Part shown: in pieces, positions 1-10,022 of the stretch
Numbering within the stretch: position 1 is the first letter of the stretch
Layout of the letters: each line of letters begins with the position of its first letter
NCBI RefSeq assembly: GCF_003339525.1
Contig: NZ_CP031124.1
Coordinates: 124,001 to 188,000, forward strand
Reading direction: 5' to 3'
DNA length: 64,000 nt
Source: Ephemeroptericola cinctiostellae
Lineage (GTDB): Bacteria; Pseudomonadota; Gammaproteobacteria; Burkholderiales; Burkholderiaceae
Program-made: the position numbers and the translations under genes
Notes under the pieces: model-generated
Database searches by the model: none
What the model was told of the DNA's origin: nothing
The model's input: only the letters and a program-made list of their open reading frames with translations

Positions 1-865
1 ATTTTTCGATGTCACGAATGTGCTTGCCTGTGATGCGCTTGTCGCGTGCCACGAGGACATTGCCCGATTTATCAATGATATCAAAACGTGCCACTTCACC
101 ACGCAAGCGCTCAGGCGCCACGTCAATGTAACCACCCTCAACAGACAACTTAACAGGTACAAATTCAAAGAAGTTTTCGAGAATTTGTTCTGGTGTCATG
201 CCAATCGCTTTAAGCAAAATGGTCACAGACATTTTACGGCGACGATCCACACGGAAATACAAAATGTCTTTGACATCAAACTCAAAATCCAACCATGAAC
301 CACGGTAAGGGATGATGCGAGCAGAAAACAGCAATTTACCTGAGCTGTGTGTTTTACCTTTATCATGCTCAAAGAACACGCCAGGTGAACGGTGCAACTG
401 AGACACAATCACACGCTCCGTACCGTTGATCACGAACGAACCTGTATTGGTCATCAAAGGCATTTCGCCCATGTAGACTTCTTGCTCTTTAATTTCTTTA
501 ATGGTGGGTTTTGATGCTTCTTTATCCATCAACACCAAACGCACTTTGGCGCGCAAAGAGGAGCAATACGTCAAACCACGCTGTTGGCATTCTTTCACAT
601 CAAAAATGGGATCAGCCAACTGATAACCGACAAACTCCAAACGTGCCATGCCATTGTGCGATTCAATCGGAAAAATCGATGTGAATGCAGCTTGCAGGCC
701 TGTATTGGTGCGTTTATCAGTTGCTACATTTGCTTGTAAAAAATCATAGAATGAGCGCAATTGCGTTTCGAGCAAGTAAGGCACTTCTTGCACAACTTCG
801 CGCTTGGCAAAGTTTTTACGAACACGCATTTTCTCGGTGAATGAATAAGTTTGGGCCTTCGCCAT
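1..865 (-). CDS. rpoB: RNA polymerase beta subunit, N-terminal part (cut by window edge)
   Basis: Catalytic core subunit of RNA polymerase. Only the first 288 codons are in the window; the gene runs off the left edge (family length about 1,360-1,390 residues). The frame reads [19 protein letters not shown] at the start, followed by the beta protrusion/lobe region with recognisable blocks such as [15 protein letters not shown] and [20 protein letters not shown], which is diagnostic of RpoB. The ATG at 865 has a GGAG ribosome site about ten bases upstream. It follows rplL after a 433-base gap that holds an attenuator-type hairpin and an extended -10 promoter, the usual rplKAJL-rpoBC arrangement. 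No defect is seen in the visible part. Confidence 0.98.
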   Translation of the reverse strand, partial: MAKAQTYSFTEKMRVRKNFAKREVVQEVPYLLETQLRSFYDFLQANVATDKRTNTGLQAAFTSIFPIESHNGMARLEFVGYQLADPIFDVKECQQRGLTYCSSLRAKVRLVLMDKEASKPTIKEIKEQEVYMGEMPLMTNTGSFVINGTERVIVSQLHRSPGVFFEHDKGKTHSSGKLLFSARIIPYRGSWLDFEFDVKDILYFRVDRRRKMSVTILLKAIGMTPEQILENFFEFVPVKLSVEGGYIDVAPERLRGEVARFDIIDKSGNVLVARDKRITGKHIRDIEK

Positions 866-1205
866 CACACACTCCAAAAGACGACATGATGTGTGCAAAC
901 CATCCAACAGCACACAACACGACTAAAACGACACGGACGACCATAGGGGGATTTGGTGGTTGGCCACTACCAACCGCTGGCGGACAATACACATGCGCAT
1001 TGAATTGAAAAACGTTATATGAAAAAACGCTCGGCGAGCCTCTCTCTCGAAGCACTCACCCACAATGGACTGCACGCATATCCGACCAAATTTATTTTCT
1101 CGTCGTCGAGAAGAAAACAAACAAAAATGCACTCACCTATTCCCAGCAAATGCATTTATATTTAATTTCAAATCGAAACAAAGTTAAATTTTTAGACAGT
1201 CTGAA

Positions 1206-1214
1206 ATTATACCA
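1206..1214 (-). promoter_or_regulatory. Extended -10 promoter candidate for rpoBC
   Basis: On the minus strand the bases read TGGTATAAT, a perfect extended -10 (TGn + TATAAT). There is no good -35 at 17 bases, which is common for extended -10 promoters. It lies just after the rplL terminator hairpin and about 340 bases before rpoB, so it could supply rpoBC independently of the ribosomal genes. Inference from motif only. Confidence 0.45.
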
Positions 1215-1247
1215 TGCTTTTATGATTTCATTACATCAACTTTAACG

Positions 1248-1282
1248 CAAAAAAACTGGCAACATTGCTGTTGCCAGTTTTT
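1248..1282 (-). terminator. Attenuator/terminator between rplL and rpoB
   Basis: A perfect 13-bp stem (1251-1263 with 1270-1282, sequence GTTGCCAGTTTTT on one arm) with a 6-base loop is followed on the minus strand by a T run. It sits 17 bases after the rplL stop. In this family of operons a partial terminator here lowers rpoBC expression relative to ribosomal proteins; that role is inferred from position. Confidence 0.85.
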
Positions 1283-1298
1283 GAAACCCAGTAAAAAA

Positions 1299-1670
1299 TT
1301 ACTTGAGTTCTGCTTTCGCGCCAGCTTCTTCCAATTTTGCTTTAGCAGCTTCTGCATCAGCTTTTGGAGCAGCTTCTTTAACAGTTTTTGGTGCGCCATC
1401 AACGAGGTCTTTAGCTTCTTTCAAGCCCAAACCAGTGATTTCACGAACTGCTTTAATGACGCTGACTTTATTTGCGCCAACTTCAGTCAACACAACATCA
1501 AAATCAGTTTTTTCTTCGGCTGCAGCAGCTGCGCCGCCTGCAGGGCCAGCAACAGCAACAGCTGCAGCAGAAACGCCAAATTTTTCTTCGAATGCCGATA
1601 CCAAGTCATTCAAATCCATTACAGACATTGCACTTACTGCTTCTAAGATGTCGTCTTTAGTGATAGCCAT
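1299..1670 (-). CDS. rplL: 50S ribosomal protein L7/L12
   Basis: Stalk protein of the large ribosomal subunit, present as dimers that recruit translation GTPases. 123 residues, normal length. The N-terminal dimerisation segment starts [19 protein letters not shown], followed by an alanine/glycine-rich hinge at about residues 37-52 and the C-terminal globular domain with [16 protein letters not shown] and [20 protein letters not shown] ribosome site six bases before the ATG. It follows rplJ by 91 bases and is separated from rpoB by an attenuator hairpin. Confidence 0.98.
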   Translation of the reverse strand: MAITKDDILEAVSAMSVMDLNDLVSAFEEKFGVSAAAVAVAGPAGGAAAAAEEKTDFDVVLTEVGANKVSVIKAVREITGLGLKEAKDLVDGAPKTVKEAAPKADAEAAKAKLEEAGAKAELK

Positions 1671-1761
1671 TTAAAACTCCTAACAATCGGTTCTTTGAAC
1701 CGCAAATATTTAATGTGAGATCACGCCGCACGCAAAGCGAGGCGTAAATCAAATCGTGAAA

Positions 1762-2256
1762 TTAAGCTGCTTCTGACTTCTGTGCTGCTACAGCGGCCAA
1801 AGCGCGCGCCATACCTGCCACAGGTGCTTTCATTACGTATGCCAACTTCGACAACAACTCTTCGCGAGAAGGGATGCTTGCCAACGCTTTAATGCCAGCT
1901 TGATCGAGCAATTTGCCGTTGTAAACGCCAGCTTTCAAGATCAATTTATCATTGGTTTTAGCAAAGTCATTCAAGACTTTAGCGGCAGCAACAGCATCTT
2001 CAGAGATGCCATAGATCAATGGACCCGTCAATTCAGCCGATAAAGACTCAAATGACGTGCCTTCGATCGCACGGCGTGCCAATGTGTTTTTCAACACTTG
2101 GATGTGAACGCCTTGCGCGCGCGCATTTTTACGCAATGTCGTCAGAGCGCTAACGCCAACCCCACGATATTCAGCCACTGCCATCGTTTGCGCGTTTGCT
2201 ACAATTTGCGCAACTTCTGACACGACGGCTTTTTTACCTTCAAGATTTAATGCCAC
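1762..2256 (-). CDS. rplJ: 50S ribosomal protein L10
   Basis: Base of the ribosomal stalk; binds L12 dimers through its C-terminal helix and 23S rRNA through its N-terminal domain. 164 residues, slightly short but within the family range. Begins [19 protein letters not shown] and carries the [15 protein letters not shown] and LKNTLARRA blocks typical of L10. The C-terminal alanine-rich helix is the L12-binding segment. A 309-base leader separates it from rplA, where autoregulation by the L10-L12 complex is known in other bacteria. Confidence 0.98.
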   Translation of the reverse strand: MALNLEGKKAVVSEVAQIVANAQTMAVAEYRGVGVSALTTLRKNARAQGVHIQVLKNTLARRAIEGTSFESLSAELTGPLIYGISEDAVAAAKVLNDFAKTNDKLILKAGVYNGKLLDQAGIKALASIPSREELLSKLAYVMKAPVAGMARALAAVAAQKSEAA

Positions 2257-2565
2257 GTTATACTCCTACTTCATTTATAAAGTCGTGCACATTCAAAAGA
2301 ACATCGCACAACACCCAACGACTTCCGTCATGGTTTTGCTTTATAAATATAAAACGAAATCATTTTCGGGGTCGCCATTCTGCGTTGGCTTTTATTCGAG
2401 GAGACTTGATTAAAACCAAGCGTCGCCAAACAATCATTAAGTGCAACACACCAACGGTCTTTGAAAGCCCGCTGTGGTGTTTCAGGCATTTCAACCCGAA
2501 CACACACAACAACCCAAAGCTCTCTTTTATGTCGCAGTCATTCAACTGCGACATTCTCATACCAA
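2257..2565 (-). promoter_or_regulatory. rplJ leader region with a stable hairpin
   Basis: This 309-base gap between rplA and rplJ has no credible gene. It contains a perfect 8-bp stem (2531-2538 GTCGCAGT with 2545-2552 ACTGCGAC, 6-base loop) directly after the rplA stop, without a following T run, so it is not a simple terminator. The position matches the leader where L10-L12 represses rplJL translation in E. coli; the rest of the fold was not computed. A weak promoter match (TTGGTT, 17 bases, AATAAA) is present but not convincing. Confidence 0.5.
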
Positions 2566-3261
2566 TTAGCCAGCGATTGTACCGCTGTCTACGCGCACGC
2601 CCACACCCATTGTTGACGAGAGTGCAACTTTACGCACATAAACGCCTTTGCTTGAAGCTGGTTTCAATTTAACCAACGCATCAACCAATGCCGCCAAGTT
2701 CGATTTCAATGCAGCCACTTCAAAGTCAGCGCGACCCAAAGTAGCGTGAATGATACCGCCTTTGTCTACACGGAACTGCACTTGACCCGCTTTAGCATTT
2801 TTAACGGCTGTTTCAACGTCAGGCGTCACAGTGCCTACTTTTGGATTTGGCATCAAGCCACGTGGGCCCAAGATTTGACCCAAAGTACCAACGATACGCA
2901 TTGCATCTGGAGTGGCAATCACAATGTCAAAGTCCATTTGACCCGCTTTAACCTGCTCTGCCAAATCTTCCATACCAACGATATCTGCGCCAGCCGCTTT
3001 AGCCAACTCAGCTTTTTCGCCTTGTGCAAACACAGCAACGCGCACAGTTTTACCTGTACCTGCTGGCAACACAACCGAACCACGGACGGTTTGATCAGAT
3101 TTCTTTGGATCAACGCCAAGTTGAATGGCAACGTCAACAGATTCATTGAATTTTGCAGTTGCCGTCTCTTTGACCAAAGCCAAAGCTTCATCGGCCGCAT
3201 AGACTTTATTGCGATCGACTTTAGCAGCCAATGTTTTTTGTTTTTTAGATAATTTCGCCAT
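2566..3261 (-). CDS. rplA: 50S ribosomal protein L1
   Basis: Large-subunit protein that binds the mobile L1 arm of 23S rRNA and, in other bacteria, represses its own operon by binding the rplK leader. 231 residues, full length. Shows the family block [20 protein letters not shown], then the [20 protein letters not shown] block and [15 protein letters not shown]. Starts two bases after the rplK stop, implying translational coupling. Confidence 0.98.
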   Translation of the reverse strand: MAKLSKKQKTLAAKVDRNKVYAADEALALVKETATAKFNESVDVAIQLGVDPKKSDQTVRGSVVLPAGTGKTVRVAVFAQGEKAELAKAAGADIVGMEDLAEQVKAGQMDFDIVIATPDAMRIVGTLGQILGPRGLMPNPKVGTVTPDVETAVKNAKAGQVQFRVDKGGIIHATLGRADFEVAALKSNLAALVDALVKLKPASSKGVYVRKVALSSTMGVGVRVDSGTIAG

Positions 3262-3263
3262 GA

Positions 3264-3695
3264 TTACAGACCCTCCACCGTGATGCCCATGCTGCGCGCG
3301 CTACCAGCAATGGTGCGTACAGCTGCGTCCAAATCAGCTGCCGTAAGGTCAGGCTGCTTGGCTTTTGCAATTTCTTCCGCTTGTTCGCGCGTGATTTTAG
3401 CCACTTTGTCCGAGTGCGGACGTGCAGAACCTTTGGTGATTTTTGCTGCTTTTTTCAACAACACCGTTGCAGGCGTTGTTTTCATCACGAAAGTGAAGCT
3501 CTTGTCAGCAAATGCTGTGATGACCACAGGAACTGGCAAACCAGGCTCGATGCCCTGGGTTGCGGCGTTAAACGCTTTACAGAATTCCATGATGTTCAAA
3601 CCACGTTGACCCAATGCTGGACCAACTGGAGGAGACGGGTTTGCTTTGCCCGCTGGGATTTGCAGCTTAATAAAGCCGATAATCTTCTTTGCCAT
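3264..3695 (-). CDS. rplK: 50S ribosomal protein L11
   Basis: Binds the GTPase-associated region of 23S rRNA; needed for the stringent response through RelA. 143 residues, normal. N-terminal [20 protein letters not shown] and [19 protein letters not shown] blocks and the C-terminal [13 protein letters not shown] ending are diagnostic. It precedes rplA by two bases and follows nusG after 134 bases that hold a nested hairpin. Confidence 0.98.
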   Translation of the reverse strand: MAKKIIGFIKLQIPAGKANPSPPVGPALGQRGLNIMEFCKAFNAATQGIEPGLPVPVVITAFADKSFTFVMKTTPATVLLKKAAKITKGSARPHSDKVAKITREQAEEIAKAKQPDLTAADLDAAVRTIAGSARSMGITVEGL

Positions 3696-3760
3696 AATTA
3701 ACCTCTAAATGAGTGGTATCGCCATTTTAAGCATGTACATGCTTGACTTTGGCTCCTCGT

Positions 3761-3815
3761 GCCGTTCATTTGAACATTCTGGTTTATTTAAACAAACCAG
3801 AGCAGGTTGAACGGC
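3761..3815 (-). promoter_or_regulatory. Nested hairpin in the rplK leader, candidate L1 autoregulatory site
   Basis: An outer 8-bp stem (3761-3768 GCCGTTCA with 3808-3815 TGAACGGC) encloses an inner 7-bp stem (3779-3785 CTGGTTT with 3794-3800 AAACCAG). It lies in the nusG-rplK gap, 66 bases upstream of rplK. L1 binds the rplK leader in E. coli; this structure is the obvious candidate here, but no T run follows and no binding motif was verified. Confidence 0.45.
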
Positions 3816-3829
3816 TTAACCTGTATCTT

Positions 3830-4360
3830 TTACTGAACTTTTTCAACCTGATCGAAACCCAACTCAACTGGGGTCGCACGACCAAAAATAGTCACAGTGA
3901 CACGCAATTTATTGCGATCATAATTCACTTCTTCAATCACACCATTGAAATCAGCGAAAGGCCCTTCTGTGACACGCACAGACTCACCCACCTCAAACTC
4001 AATTTTCGGACGTGGACGCTCACCATTCATATGCGCGAGAATTTTATCCACATCAGCCTGCGGCAAGGCATGCGGCTTATTACCCACACCACCCACAAAC
4101 CCAGAAACCTTAGGTGTGCTCTTGACCAAATGCCAAGACTCATCGGTCATCGCCATTTCGATCAGCACATAACCTGAGTACAAGCGGCGCTCAACCACCA
4201 CGCGCTTGCCGTTACGCATTTCAACAACCTCTTCGGTCGGCACCAACACGCGACCAAATTGCTCTTGCATTTCAGAGCGCCCAATGCGCTCATTCAGAGC
4301 ACGTTCAACGCTCTTTTCCATGCTTGAGTACACCTGAACAAAATACCAACGCTTATCCAT
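3830..4360 (-). CDS. nusG: Transcription termination/antitermination factor NusG
   Basis: Binds RNA polymerase through an N-terminal NGN domain and Rho or S10 through a C-terminal KOW domain. 176 residues, normal for beta-proteobacteria. Starts [20 protein letters not shown]; the central [20 protein letters not shown] and the KOW region with [20 protein letters not shown] are clear. Separated from secE by one base, so the pair is co-transcribed and probably coupled. Confidence 0.98.
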   Translation of the reverse strand: MDKRWYFVQVYSSMEKSVERALNERIGRSEMQEQFGRVLVPTEEVVEMRNGKRVVVERRLYSGYVLIEMAMTDESWHLVKSTPKVSGFVGGVGNKPHALPQADVDKILAHMNGERPRPKIEFEVGESVRVTEGPFADFNGVIEEVNYDRNKLRVTVTIFGRATPVELGFDQVEKVQ

Positions 4361-4361
4361 A

Positions 4362-4742
4362 TTATTTCCAACGCAAAATTAAGTCGTACAGTACGAATTC
4401 AAGAACTTTATCCACACCCCACAGGAACAAAGACATGACGCCCACAAAAGCAAAAACGACACCCGTCATTTGAAAAACTTCTTTGCGCGTCGGCCACACC
4501 ACTTTACGGGTTTCGCGATACGCTTCATTGGCAAAAGTCAAAAAAGACTTACCCGTCGGCGACACAAAAAATGACACAACAGCCGCAGCAAAGCCCGCAC
4601 TCAGAATGACCGGCTTCAAATACTCTGAGGCATCCTTAGGCACAAAAAAATAGGCCATAAATGCGGCCACTAATATTACGATTGGTACCCAAACGCCCCA
4701 CTTGGCATTCGATACATCTTTAATCTGTTGAGATTGAGACAT
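4362..4742 (-). CDS. secE: Preprotein translocase subunit SecE
   Basis: Membrane subunit of the SecYEG channel. 126 residues, with three hydrophobic segments at roughly residues 18-34, 43-62 and 92-115, the three-helix form seen in many proteobacteria. The conserved amphipathic block [19 protein letters not shown] precedes the last helix and identifies the family. Located directly upstream of nusG and downstream of tRNA-Trp, the standard context. Confidence 0.97.
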   Translation of the reverse strand: MSQSQQIKDVSNAKWGVWVPIVILVAAFMAYFFVPKDASEYLKPVILSAGFAAAVVSFFVSPTGKSFLTFANEAYRETRKVVWPTRKEVFQMTGVVFAFVGVMSLFLWGVDKVLEFVLYDLILRWK

Positions 4743-4835
4743 GTACTCACTCTACTTGAGGCAATCAAAAAAATTTGACTTGATTAGGAATTGAACGCGA
4801 GAACCGCGACATTTGAAACAGCTTGTTTTTCGATA

Positions 4836-4911
4836 TGGCAGGGGCGGAGGGTTTCGAACCCCCAACCTACGGTTTTGGAGACCGTCACTCTACCAGTTGA
4901 GCTACGCCCCT
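4836..4911 (-). tRNA. tRNA-Trp (anticodon CCA)
   Basis: Complete cloverleaf on the minus strand: acceptor AGGGGCG pairs with CGCCCCT, anticodon loop CTCCAAA gives CCA, T-arm GGTTCGAAA-type loop present, and the 3' CCA is encoded (4836-4838). It lies between tuf and secE as in most beta- and gammaproteobacteria. Confidence 0.97.
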
Positions 4912-5048
4912 ACACCGAAAAACTTAAAACGGGATTCTATCACACTTACAGAACCCCGTCTATTTTTTATCCAAAACAACCCACCTCAATGAGTTATTTT
5001 GGGTCAACCACTTACATTTAGAACCCTAAACCACGAGTTCAAAAGCAA

Positions 5049-6239
5049 TTAAGCAATGATTTTAGCCACAACGCCCGCACCAACAGTACGACCACCTTCA
5101 CGAATCGCGAAGCGCAAGCCTTCTTCCATCGCGATTGGGGCGATCAGTTCGACGCTGATTGATACGTTGTCACCTGGCATGACCATTTCTTTGCCTTCTG
5201 GCAAAGACACTGCACCGGTCACGTCCGTTGTACGGAAGTAGAACTGTGGACGGTAGTTGTTGAAGAATGGTGTGTGACGACCACCTTCGTCTTTTGACAA
5301 GACGTAGATTTCTGCGTCAAACTTGGTGTGCGGTTTGATTGAGCCTGGTTTGCACAGGACTTGACCACGTTGCACGTCTTCACGTTTTGTACCACGGAGC
5401 AATACGCCGACGTTGTCGCCTGCTTGACCTTGGTCGAGCAATTTGCGGAACATTTCAACACCAGTACATGTTGTCACTTGTGTGTCTGCGATACCAACGA
5501 TTTCGAGTGATTCACCGACTTTAACGATGCCACGTTCGATACGACCAGTCACCACCGTGCCACGACCAGAGATTGAGAACACGTCTTCGATTGGCAACAA
5601 GAATGTGCCGTCAACTGCGCGTTCTGGTGTTGGGATGTATGAGTCCAATGCATCGCCCAAAGCCAAAATAGCAGGTTCGCCGATCGGTGATTGGTCGCCT
5701 TCTAAAGCCAATTTCGCAGAGCCTTTAACGATAGGTACGTCGTCGCCTGGGAAATCGTATTTAGACAATAATTCACGAACTTCCATTTCAACCAATTCGA
5801 GCAATTCTTCGTCGTCGACCATGTCGCATTTGTTCAAGAATACGAGGATGTACGGTACACCCACTTGACGTGCCAACAAGATGTGCTCACGTGTTTGTGG
5901 CATTGGGCCGTCTGCTGCTGAACATACGAGGATCGCGCCGTCCATTTGAGCCGCGCCGGTGATCATGTTTTTAACATAGTCAGCATGGCCTGGGCAGTCA
6001 ACGTGTGCGTAGTGACGCGTGGCTGTTTCGTATTCAACGTGGGCGGTGTTGATGGTGATACCACGCGCTTTTTCTTCTGGTGCCGCGTCAATGTCTGCGT
6101 AACCTTTGGCTTCGCCACCGAATTTTTTTGACAAAATCGTGGTGATTGCCGCTGTTAATGTTGTTTTACCGTGATCAACGTGACCAATCGTGCCTACGTT
6201 GACGTGTGGTTTGGTCCGTTCGAACTTACCTTTTGCCAT
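5049..6239 (-). CDS. tuf: Elongation factor Tu
   Basis: GTPase that carries aminoacyl-tRNA to the ribosome. 396 residues, full length. G1 motif GHVDHGKT at residues 19-26, [12 protein letters not shown] (G2), DCPGHADY (G3) and NKCDMVD (G4) are intact, followed by domains 2 and 3. A good GGAG-type ribosome site lies before the ATG. It is preceded by tRNA-Tyr, -Gly and -Thr on the same strand, so it is the tufB-type copy; a second copy in the str operon would be expected elsewhere in the genome. Confidence 0.99.
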   Translation of the reverse strand: MAKGKFERTKPHVNVGTIGHVDHGKTTLTAAITTILSKKFGGEAKGYADIDAAPEEKARGITINTAHVEYETATRHYAHVDCPGHADYVKNMITGAAQMDGAILVCSAADGPMPQTREHILLARQVGVPYILVFLNKCDMVDDEELLELVEMEVRELLSKYDFPGDDVPIVKGSAKLALEGDQSPIGEPAILALGDALDSYIPTPERAVDGTFLLPIEDVFSISGRGTVVTGRIERGIVKVGESLEIVGIADTQVTTCTGVEMFRKLLDQGQAGDNVGVLLRGTKREDVQRGQVLCKPGSIKPHTKFDAEIYVLSKDEGGRHTPFFNNYRPQFYFRTTDVTGAVSLPEGKEMVMPGDNVSISVELIAPIAMEEGLRFAIREGGRTVGAGVVAKIIA

Positions 6240-6290
6240 GTCAAAACTCCTTTGAGGGCGAAGCTATAAAAAATAAATGAAAATATAAGA

Positions 6291-6365
<75 letters not shown>

Positions 6366-6387
6366 GATAAAATGCGGATGTAACTTT

Positions 6388-6461
6388 TGGAGCGGGAGAC
6401 GGGAATCGAACCCGCATCATTAGCTTGGAAGGCTAGGGTTCTACCACTAAACTACTCCCGC
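6388..6461 (-). tRNA. tRNA-Gly (anticodon TCC)
   Basis: Minus-strand cloverleaf with acceptor GCGGGAG/CTCCCGC, anticodon loop CTTCCAA giving TCC, T-loop GTTCGATTC and encoded CCA. Confidence 0.97.
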
Positions 6462-6500
6462 GCACCACAACCAACAGTGGGACAAGCCCAATATCATCTT

Positions 6501-6585
<85 letters not shown>

Positions 6586-6596
6586 AAGAGAACGTA

Positions 6597-6625
6597 ATTA
6601 TGAATATCAACAGCCCCGTTGTCAA
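6597..6625 (-). promoter_or_regulatory. Promoter of the tRNA-Tyr/Gly/Thr-tuf transcript
   Basis: On the minus strand a perfect -35 TTGACA (6620-6625) is followed after exactly 17 bases by CATAAT (6597-6602), 12 bases before tRNA-Tyr. This near-consensus sigma-70 promoter is what a tRNA/tuf operon needs. Confidence 0.85.
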
Positions 6626-6675
6626 GCGTATTTTTGCAAATAAATCACATATTTTTTATTTTTTAATGGACAAGC

Positions 6676-6704
6676 TTGACAGTGCTCAGCAAAAAAGCGA
6701 TAAA
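6676..6704 (+). promoter_or_regulatory. Promoter upstream of dgkA
   Basis: Perfect -35 TTGACA (6676-6681), 17-base spacer, -10 GATAAA (6699-6704). It is 53 bases upstream of dgkA and divergent from the tRNA promoter. The leader just after it can form two mutually exclusive small hairpins (CTGGG 6705-6709 with CCCAG 6719-6723, or CCCA 6719-6722 with TGGG 6727-6730), the second followed by a T-rich run, which resembles an attenuator but is weak. Confidence 0.65.
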
Positions 6705-6757
6705 CTGGGCATCTTTCACCCAGAAGTGGGCATTTTTATTTTTTTGGATGGTTTTTA

Positions 6758-7114
6758 ATGTTTTCACCTCAACGTATTTTCAATGCTTTTAGCTATTCAA
6801 TGAAGGGCTATAAAAGCGCCTGGCAAACCGAAGCTGCGTTTCGTGACAATGTGATGATGGTTGCGATTACACAGCTGCTCTGCCTGCTCCTGCAACCACA
6901 CTGGCAGCTGTGGCTGTTTTTTGGCGCATGCAATGCCTTGCTCATCATGGCAGAGCTGTTGAACACTGGGCTTGAATACTTGGCCGATCACATCAGCACG
7001 GATCAACACGATCTTTTGGGTCGTGCCAAAGATGTTGGGAGCGCAACGGTGTTTACAGCACTCATGTTTAACGGCTTGGCGCTGCTCATCATCATCTGGC
7101 AATCCCTGACTTAA
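6758..7114 (+). CDS. dgkA: Diacylglycerol kinase (prokaryotic type)
   Basis: Inner-membrane enzyme that phosphorylates diacylglycerol to phosphatidic acid, recycling lipid left over from envelope glycan synthesis. 118 residues, typical for the small trimeric family. An amphipathic N-terminus with the TEAAFRDN block is followed by three membrane segments. The signature ELLNTGLEYLADH and the KDVGSATV block carry the active-site residues. Single-gene unit between its own promoter and a terminator shared with hslU. Confidence 0.95.
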   Translation: MFSPQRIFNAFSYSMKGYKSAWQTEAAFRDNVMMVAITQLLCLLLQPHWQLWLFFGACNALLIMAELLNTGLEYLADHISTDQHDLLGRAKDVGSATVFTALMFNGLALLIIIWQSLT

Positions 7115-7118
7115 ATGC

Positions 7119-7151
7119 AAAGAAGCTCCAAAATCATTTTGGAGCTTCTTT
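7119..7151. terminator. Bidirectional terminator between dgkA and hslU
   Basis: Near-perfect inverted repeat with 15-bp arms (7120-7134 and 7136-7150, arm AAGAAGCTCCAAAAT), A/T-rich at both ends, between two convergent genes. Confidence 0.85.
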
Positions 7152-7193
7152 CTTTCCCTCAGAATGCAGCACATGCCCTGCATATCATGCGGC

Positions 7194-8540
7194 TTATAAA
7201 ATATATTGCGCTAAGTTTTCATCTTTAATCAATTCACCCAAACGTGACTCAACGTATACCGCATCAATCACCACTGCTTTTCCCTCATAGTCGTGCGCAT
7301 TGTATGACACGTCTTCAAGCAACTTTTCCATGACGGTATGCAAACGGCGAGCACCAATGTTTTCCGAACGCTCATTGACAGCGCACGCCATTTCGGCCAA
7401 TCGCTGCACGCCACTTTCTGTAAAATCAAGACCCACCCCCTCAGTCGCCATCAATGCCGTATATTGGCGGGTCAAGCAAGCATCGGTTGCTGTTAAAATG
7501 GCTTTGAAATCATCGACATTGAGCGAACTCAGCTCCACTCGAATCGGGAAACGTCCTTGCAACTCGGGAATCAGATCCGACGGCTTGGACAGACTGAATG
7601 CCCCCGATGCCACAAACAAAATATGATCTGTTTTAATCAGGCCGTACTTCGTTGAAACGGTTGTGCCTTCCACCAAAGGCAATAAATCGCGCTGTACACC
7701 TTGGCGTGAAACCTCACCACTGCCAGCACTGCCACCTCGGCCAGAAATTTTATCAAACTCATCAATGAACACGATGCCATTTTGCTCAACAGCCTCAACC
7801 GCTTGGCTGCGCACCTCATCTTCATTGACCATTTTGCCCGCTTCCTCATCCACCAGCTGGCGCAGGGCGTCTTTGACTTTCATTTTCTTCGATGTGGTTT
7901 TACCCGTTCCAATACTGGCAAACATACCACGCAACTGATCGGCCATTTCCTCCATACCTGGGGGGCTCATCACATCAAACTGTGCCGTGCCTTGACTCAC
8001 CTCCAGCTCGATTTCCTTATCGTCCAGCTCCCCTTCACGCAATTTTTTACGGAATTTTTGACGGGTTGCGCTTTCGGTATCGGCACGCGAATACTCACCC
8101 GTCGTCACATCTCGTGAAGGGGGCAACAACACATCCAAAATACGGTCTTCAGCGGCATCTTGAGCTCGGCTTTGCATGTGCTTGGCGGCGGCTGCACGTG
8201 CATTTTTCACCGCCACCTCGATCAAATCCTTGATGATAGACTCGACGTCTTTGCCCACATAACCCACTTCCGTGAATTTCGTTGCTTCAACCTTAATAAA
8301 CGGTGCGCCAGCAAGACGCGCCAAACGACGGGCAATTTCAGTTTTACCGACACCTGTCGGCCCCATCATCAAAATATTTTTTGGTGTCACTTCAACGCGC
8401 ATGGCATCAGCCAACTGGCCTCGGCGCCAACGGTTGCGCATGGCCAAAGCGACGGCTTTTTTTGCATCTTTTTGACCAACAATGTGCTTGTCGAGCTCAG
8501 AGACGATTTCTCTGGGGGTCATGTTAAATGGACTGGACAT
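7194..8540 (-). CDS. hslU: HslU ATPase subunit of the HslVU protease
   Basis: AAA+ unfoldase that feeds substrates to the HslV peptidase. 448 residues, normal. Walker A GPTGVGKT at residues 60-67, pore loop GYVG at about 93-96, Walker B FIDEFDKI near residue 258, and the C-terminal tail ending QYIL that docks into HslV. The I-domain spans about 110-245. It follows hslV on the same strand after 102 bases. Confidence 0.98.
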   Translation of the reverse strand: MSSPFNMTPREIVSELDKHIVGQKDAKKAVALAMRNRWRRGQLADAMRVEVTPKNILMMGPTGVGKTEIARRLARLAGAPFIKVEATKFTEVGYVGKDVESIIKDLIEVAVKNARAAAAKHMQSRAQDAAEDRILDVLLPPSRDVTTGEYSRADTESATRQKFRKKLREGELDDKEIELEVSQGTAQFDVMSPPGMEEMADQLRGMFASIGTGKTTSKKMKVKDALRQLVDEEAGKMVNEDEVRSQAVEAVEQNGIVFIDEFDKISGRGGSAGSGEVSRQGVQRDLLPLVEGTTVSTKYGLIKTDHILFVASGAFSLSKPSDLIPELQGRFPIRVELSSLNVDDFKAILTATDACLTRQYTALMATEGVGLDFTESGVQRLAEMACAVNERSENIGARRLHTVMEKLLEDVSYNAHDYEGKAVVIDAVYVESRLGELIKDENLAQYIL

Positions 8541-8642
8541 GGTTTTCCTTTACTTATTACCCAAATATTTTGTGACATTTTGTGTCGTCCGCGCAGAAGT
8601 TCAAAACACTTCTTTCGAATCGCTCACACAAACTCAAAAAAA

Positions 8643-9176
8643 TTACAATGTTTCGATGGTGTGATTCTGATTGGTGTAAATACAAATATTGCCTGCAATT
8701 TCCAATGATTTTTTAACAATTTCAGCAGGTGTCAATTCGGTATTGTGCAACAAAGCCAGCCCCGCGGACTGGGCAAATGCACCACCTGAACCAATGGCAA
8801 TCAAACCATCTTCAGGCTCAAGCACATCGCCATTGCCTGTAATGATCAAGGAGGCGGTGTGATCTGCGACCGCCAACATGGCTTCAAGGCGGCGCAACAC
8901 ACGATCGGTACGCCAATCTTTGGTTAAATCAATCGCTGCCCGTGTGAGATGCCCCTGATGTTTTTCCAATTTGGCTTCAAACCGCTCAAACAAAGTGAAA
9001 GCATCCGCCGTCGCGCCTGCAAAACCTGCCAAGACTTTACCGTGGTAAAGCTTACGCACTTTACGTGCGCTGCCCTTGACAATGGTGTTGCCCAGTGTGA
9101 CTTGGCCATCGCCGCCAATGGCGACCAAATTGCCACGCCGCACGGATATGATCGTTGTGCCATGATATTGTTCCAT
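8643..9176 (-). CDS. hslV: HslV peptidase subunit of the HslVU protease
   Basis: Proteasome-like threonine peptidase. I chose the ATG at 9176 (177 residues, [16 protein letters not shown]) over an upstream in-frame ATG at 9239, because it has a GGAG site at the right spacing and puts the catalytic threonine after the short propeptide EQYHG, as in Neisseria and Burkholderia HslV. The [10 protein letters not shown] block and the [15 protein letters not shown] region match the family. I looked for a sigma-32 promoter upstream and did not find a convincing one. Confidence 0.97.
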   Translation of the reverse strand: MEQYHGTTIISVRRGNLVAIGGDGQVTLGNTIVKGSARKVRKLYHGKVLAGFAGATADAFTLFERFEAKLEKHQGHLTRAAIDLTKDWRTDRVLRRLEAMLAVADHTASLIITGNGDVLEPEDGLIAIGSGGAFAQSAGLALLHNTELTPAEIVKKSLEIAGNICIYTNQNHTIETL

Positions 9177-9442
9177 TTTTTGCTCCTTTGGGTGAACAGA
9201 CCCGTGTCTATTGTGTCGAGGGGTGTCAGTCAATCGCAAAAGCTAACCTTTTATTTTTGCGATGTTTGACGCCTTAAATTTTTCATGAAAGCAGATTGAT
9301 CCTTTCAATGAAGGGTGACGTATCTCGCTCATCAATCAAACCAAACGAAATCAATCCCTCACAATACTGAAGAGAACCAACGAGACCCACAAAAAATCCA
9401 AATCATTTGCGAACTTCACTATAGCGTAGATGTGGTTGAACG

Positions 9443-9476
9443 TAAAAAAAACAAGGATGCCCACAGGCATCCTTGT
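9443..9476 (-). terminator. Terminator after dksA
   Basis: Perfect 11-bp stem (9451-9461 ACAAGGATGCC with 9466-9476), 4-base loop, followed on the minus strand by seven T. It closes the dksA transcript inside the 353-base dksA-hslV gap; the remainder of that gap shows no gene. Confidence 0.9.
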
Positions 9477-9529
9477 CATTTATTTACACGACCCACGCAC
9501 CACACGTGCATGACGGGGTCTAGCAGCCC

Positions 9530-9955
9530 TTAGTCACCGTACATTTTCTGTACTTTCTCGCGACGCTCTTGCGCTTCAAGCGACAATGTGGCCGTCGGGC
9601 GCGCCAGCAAGCGACCCACCCCAATCGGCTCACCCGTTTCTTCACACCAGCCGTAATCGCCTGAATCAATGCGCTCAATGGCCTGACCAATTTTCTTCAA
9701 CAGCTTACGCTCACGGTCACGCGTACGCAGCTCCAATGCATGCTCTTCTTCAATTGTGGCCCGATCTGCTGGATCCGGCACCACTTCATTTTCGCGCAGA
9801 TGCTCGGTGGTGTCATCTGCGTTTTGCAGCAATTCTGCCTGCATGTCCAACAATTTTTGTTTGAAAAACGCCAGTTGTACGTCATTCATGTAATCTTTTG
9901 TGGGCATCTTCAACAGTTTTTCTTCTGTCATCGCGCCTTTACGATCTTGTGCCAT
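9530..9955 (-). CDS. dksA: RNA polymerase-binding transcription factor DksA
   Basis: Works with ppGpp in the RNA polymerase secondary channel to control rRNA and amino-acid promoters. I place the start at 9955 (141 residues, MAQDRKGAMTEEKL) because GGAG lies eight bases upstream; longer in-frame starts overlap the neighbouring gene. The coiled coil carries the tip region around DPADRATIEEEHALE. The C-terminal finger reads WCEETGEPIG...TLSLEAQER, keeping one cysteine of the four used for zinc in E. coli DksA; zinc-free DksA forms with this pattern are known in alpha- and betaproteobacteria. Confidence 0.96.
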   Translation of the reverse strand: MAQDRKGAMTEEKLLKMPTKDYMNDVQLAFFKQKLLDMQAELLQNADDTTEHLRENEVVPDPADRATIEEEHALELRTRDRERKLLKKIGQAIERIDSGDYGWCEETGEPIGVGRLLARPTATLSLEAQERREKVQKMYGD

Positions 9956-10022
9956 CTCTACTTCTCCACTCATCAAAAAAGATTGCTCTTTTTTGCTTCT
10001 AAAAATCTTTTGCTCTTCACAC

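Noticed and set aside
1303..1674. Long plus-strand ORF opposite rplL
   Set aside because: Antisense shadow of the alanine-rich rplL coding sequence; no ribosome site and no family resemblance.
2531..2552. Terminator after rplA
   Set aside because: The stem is not followed by a T run, and the genes downstream are in the same operon; listed as a leader hairpin instead.
9177..9440. Sigma-32 promoter for hslVU
   Set aside because: CATTGAAA and CACCCC pieces exist but not at correct spacing or order.
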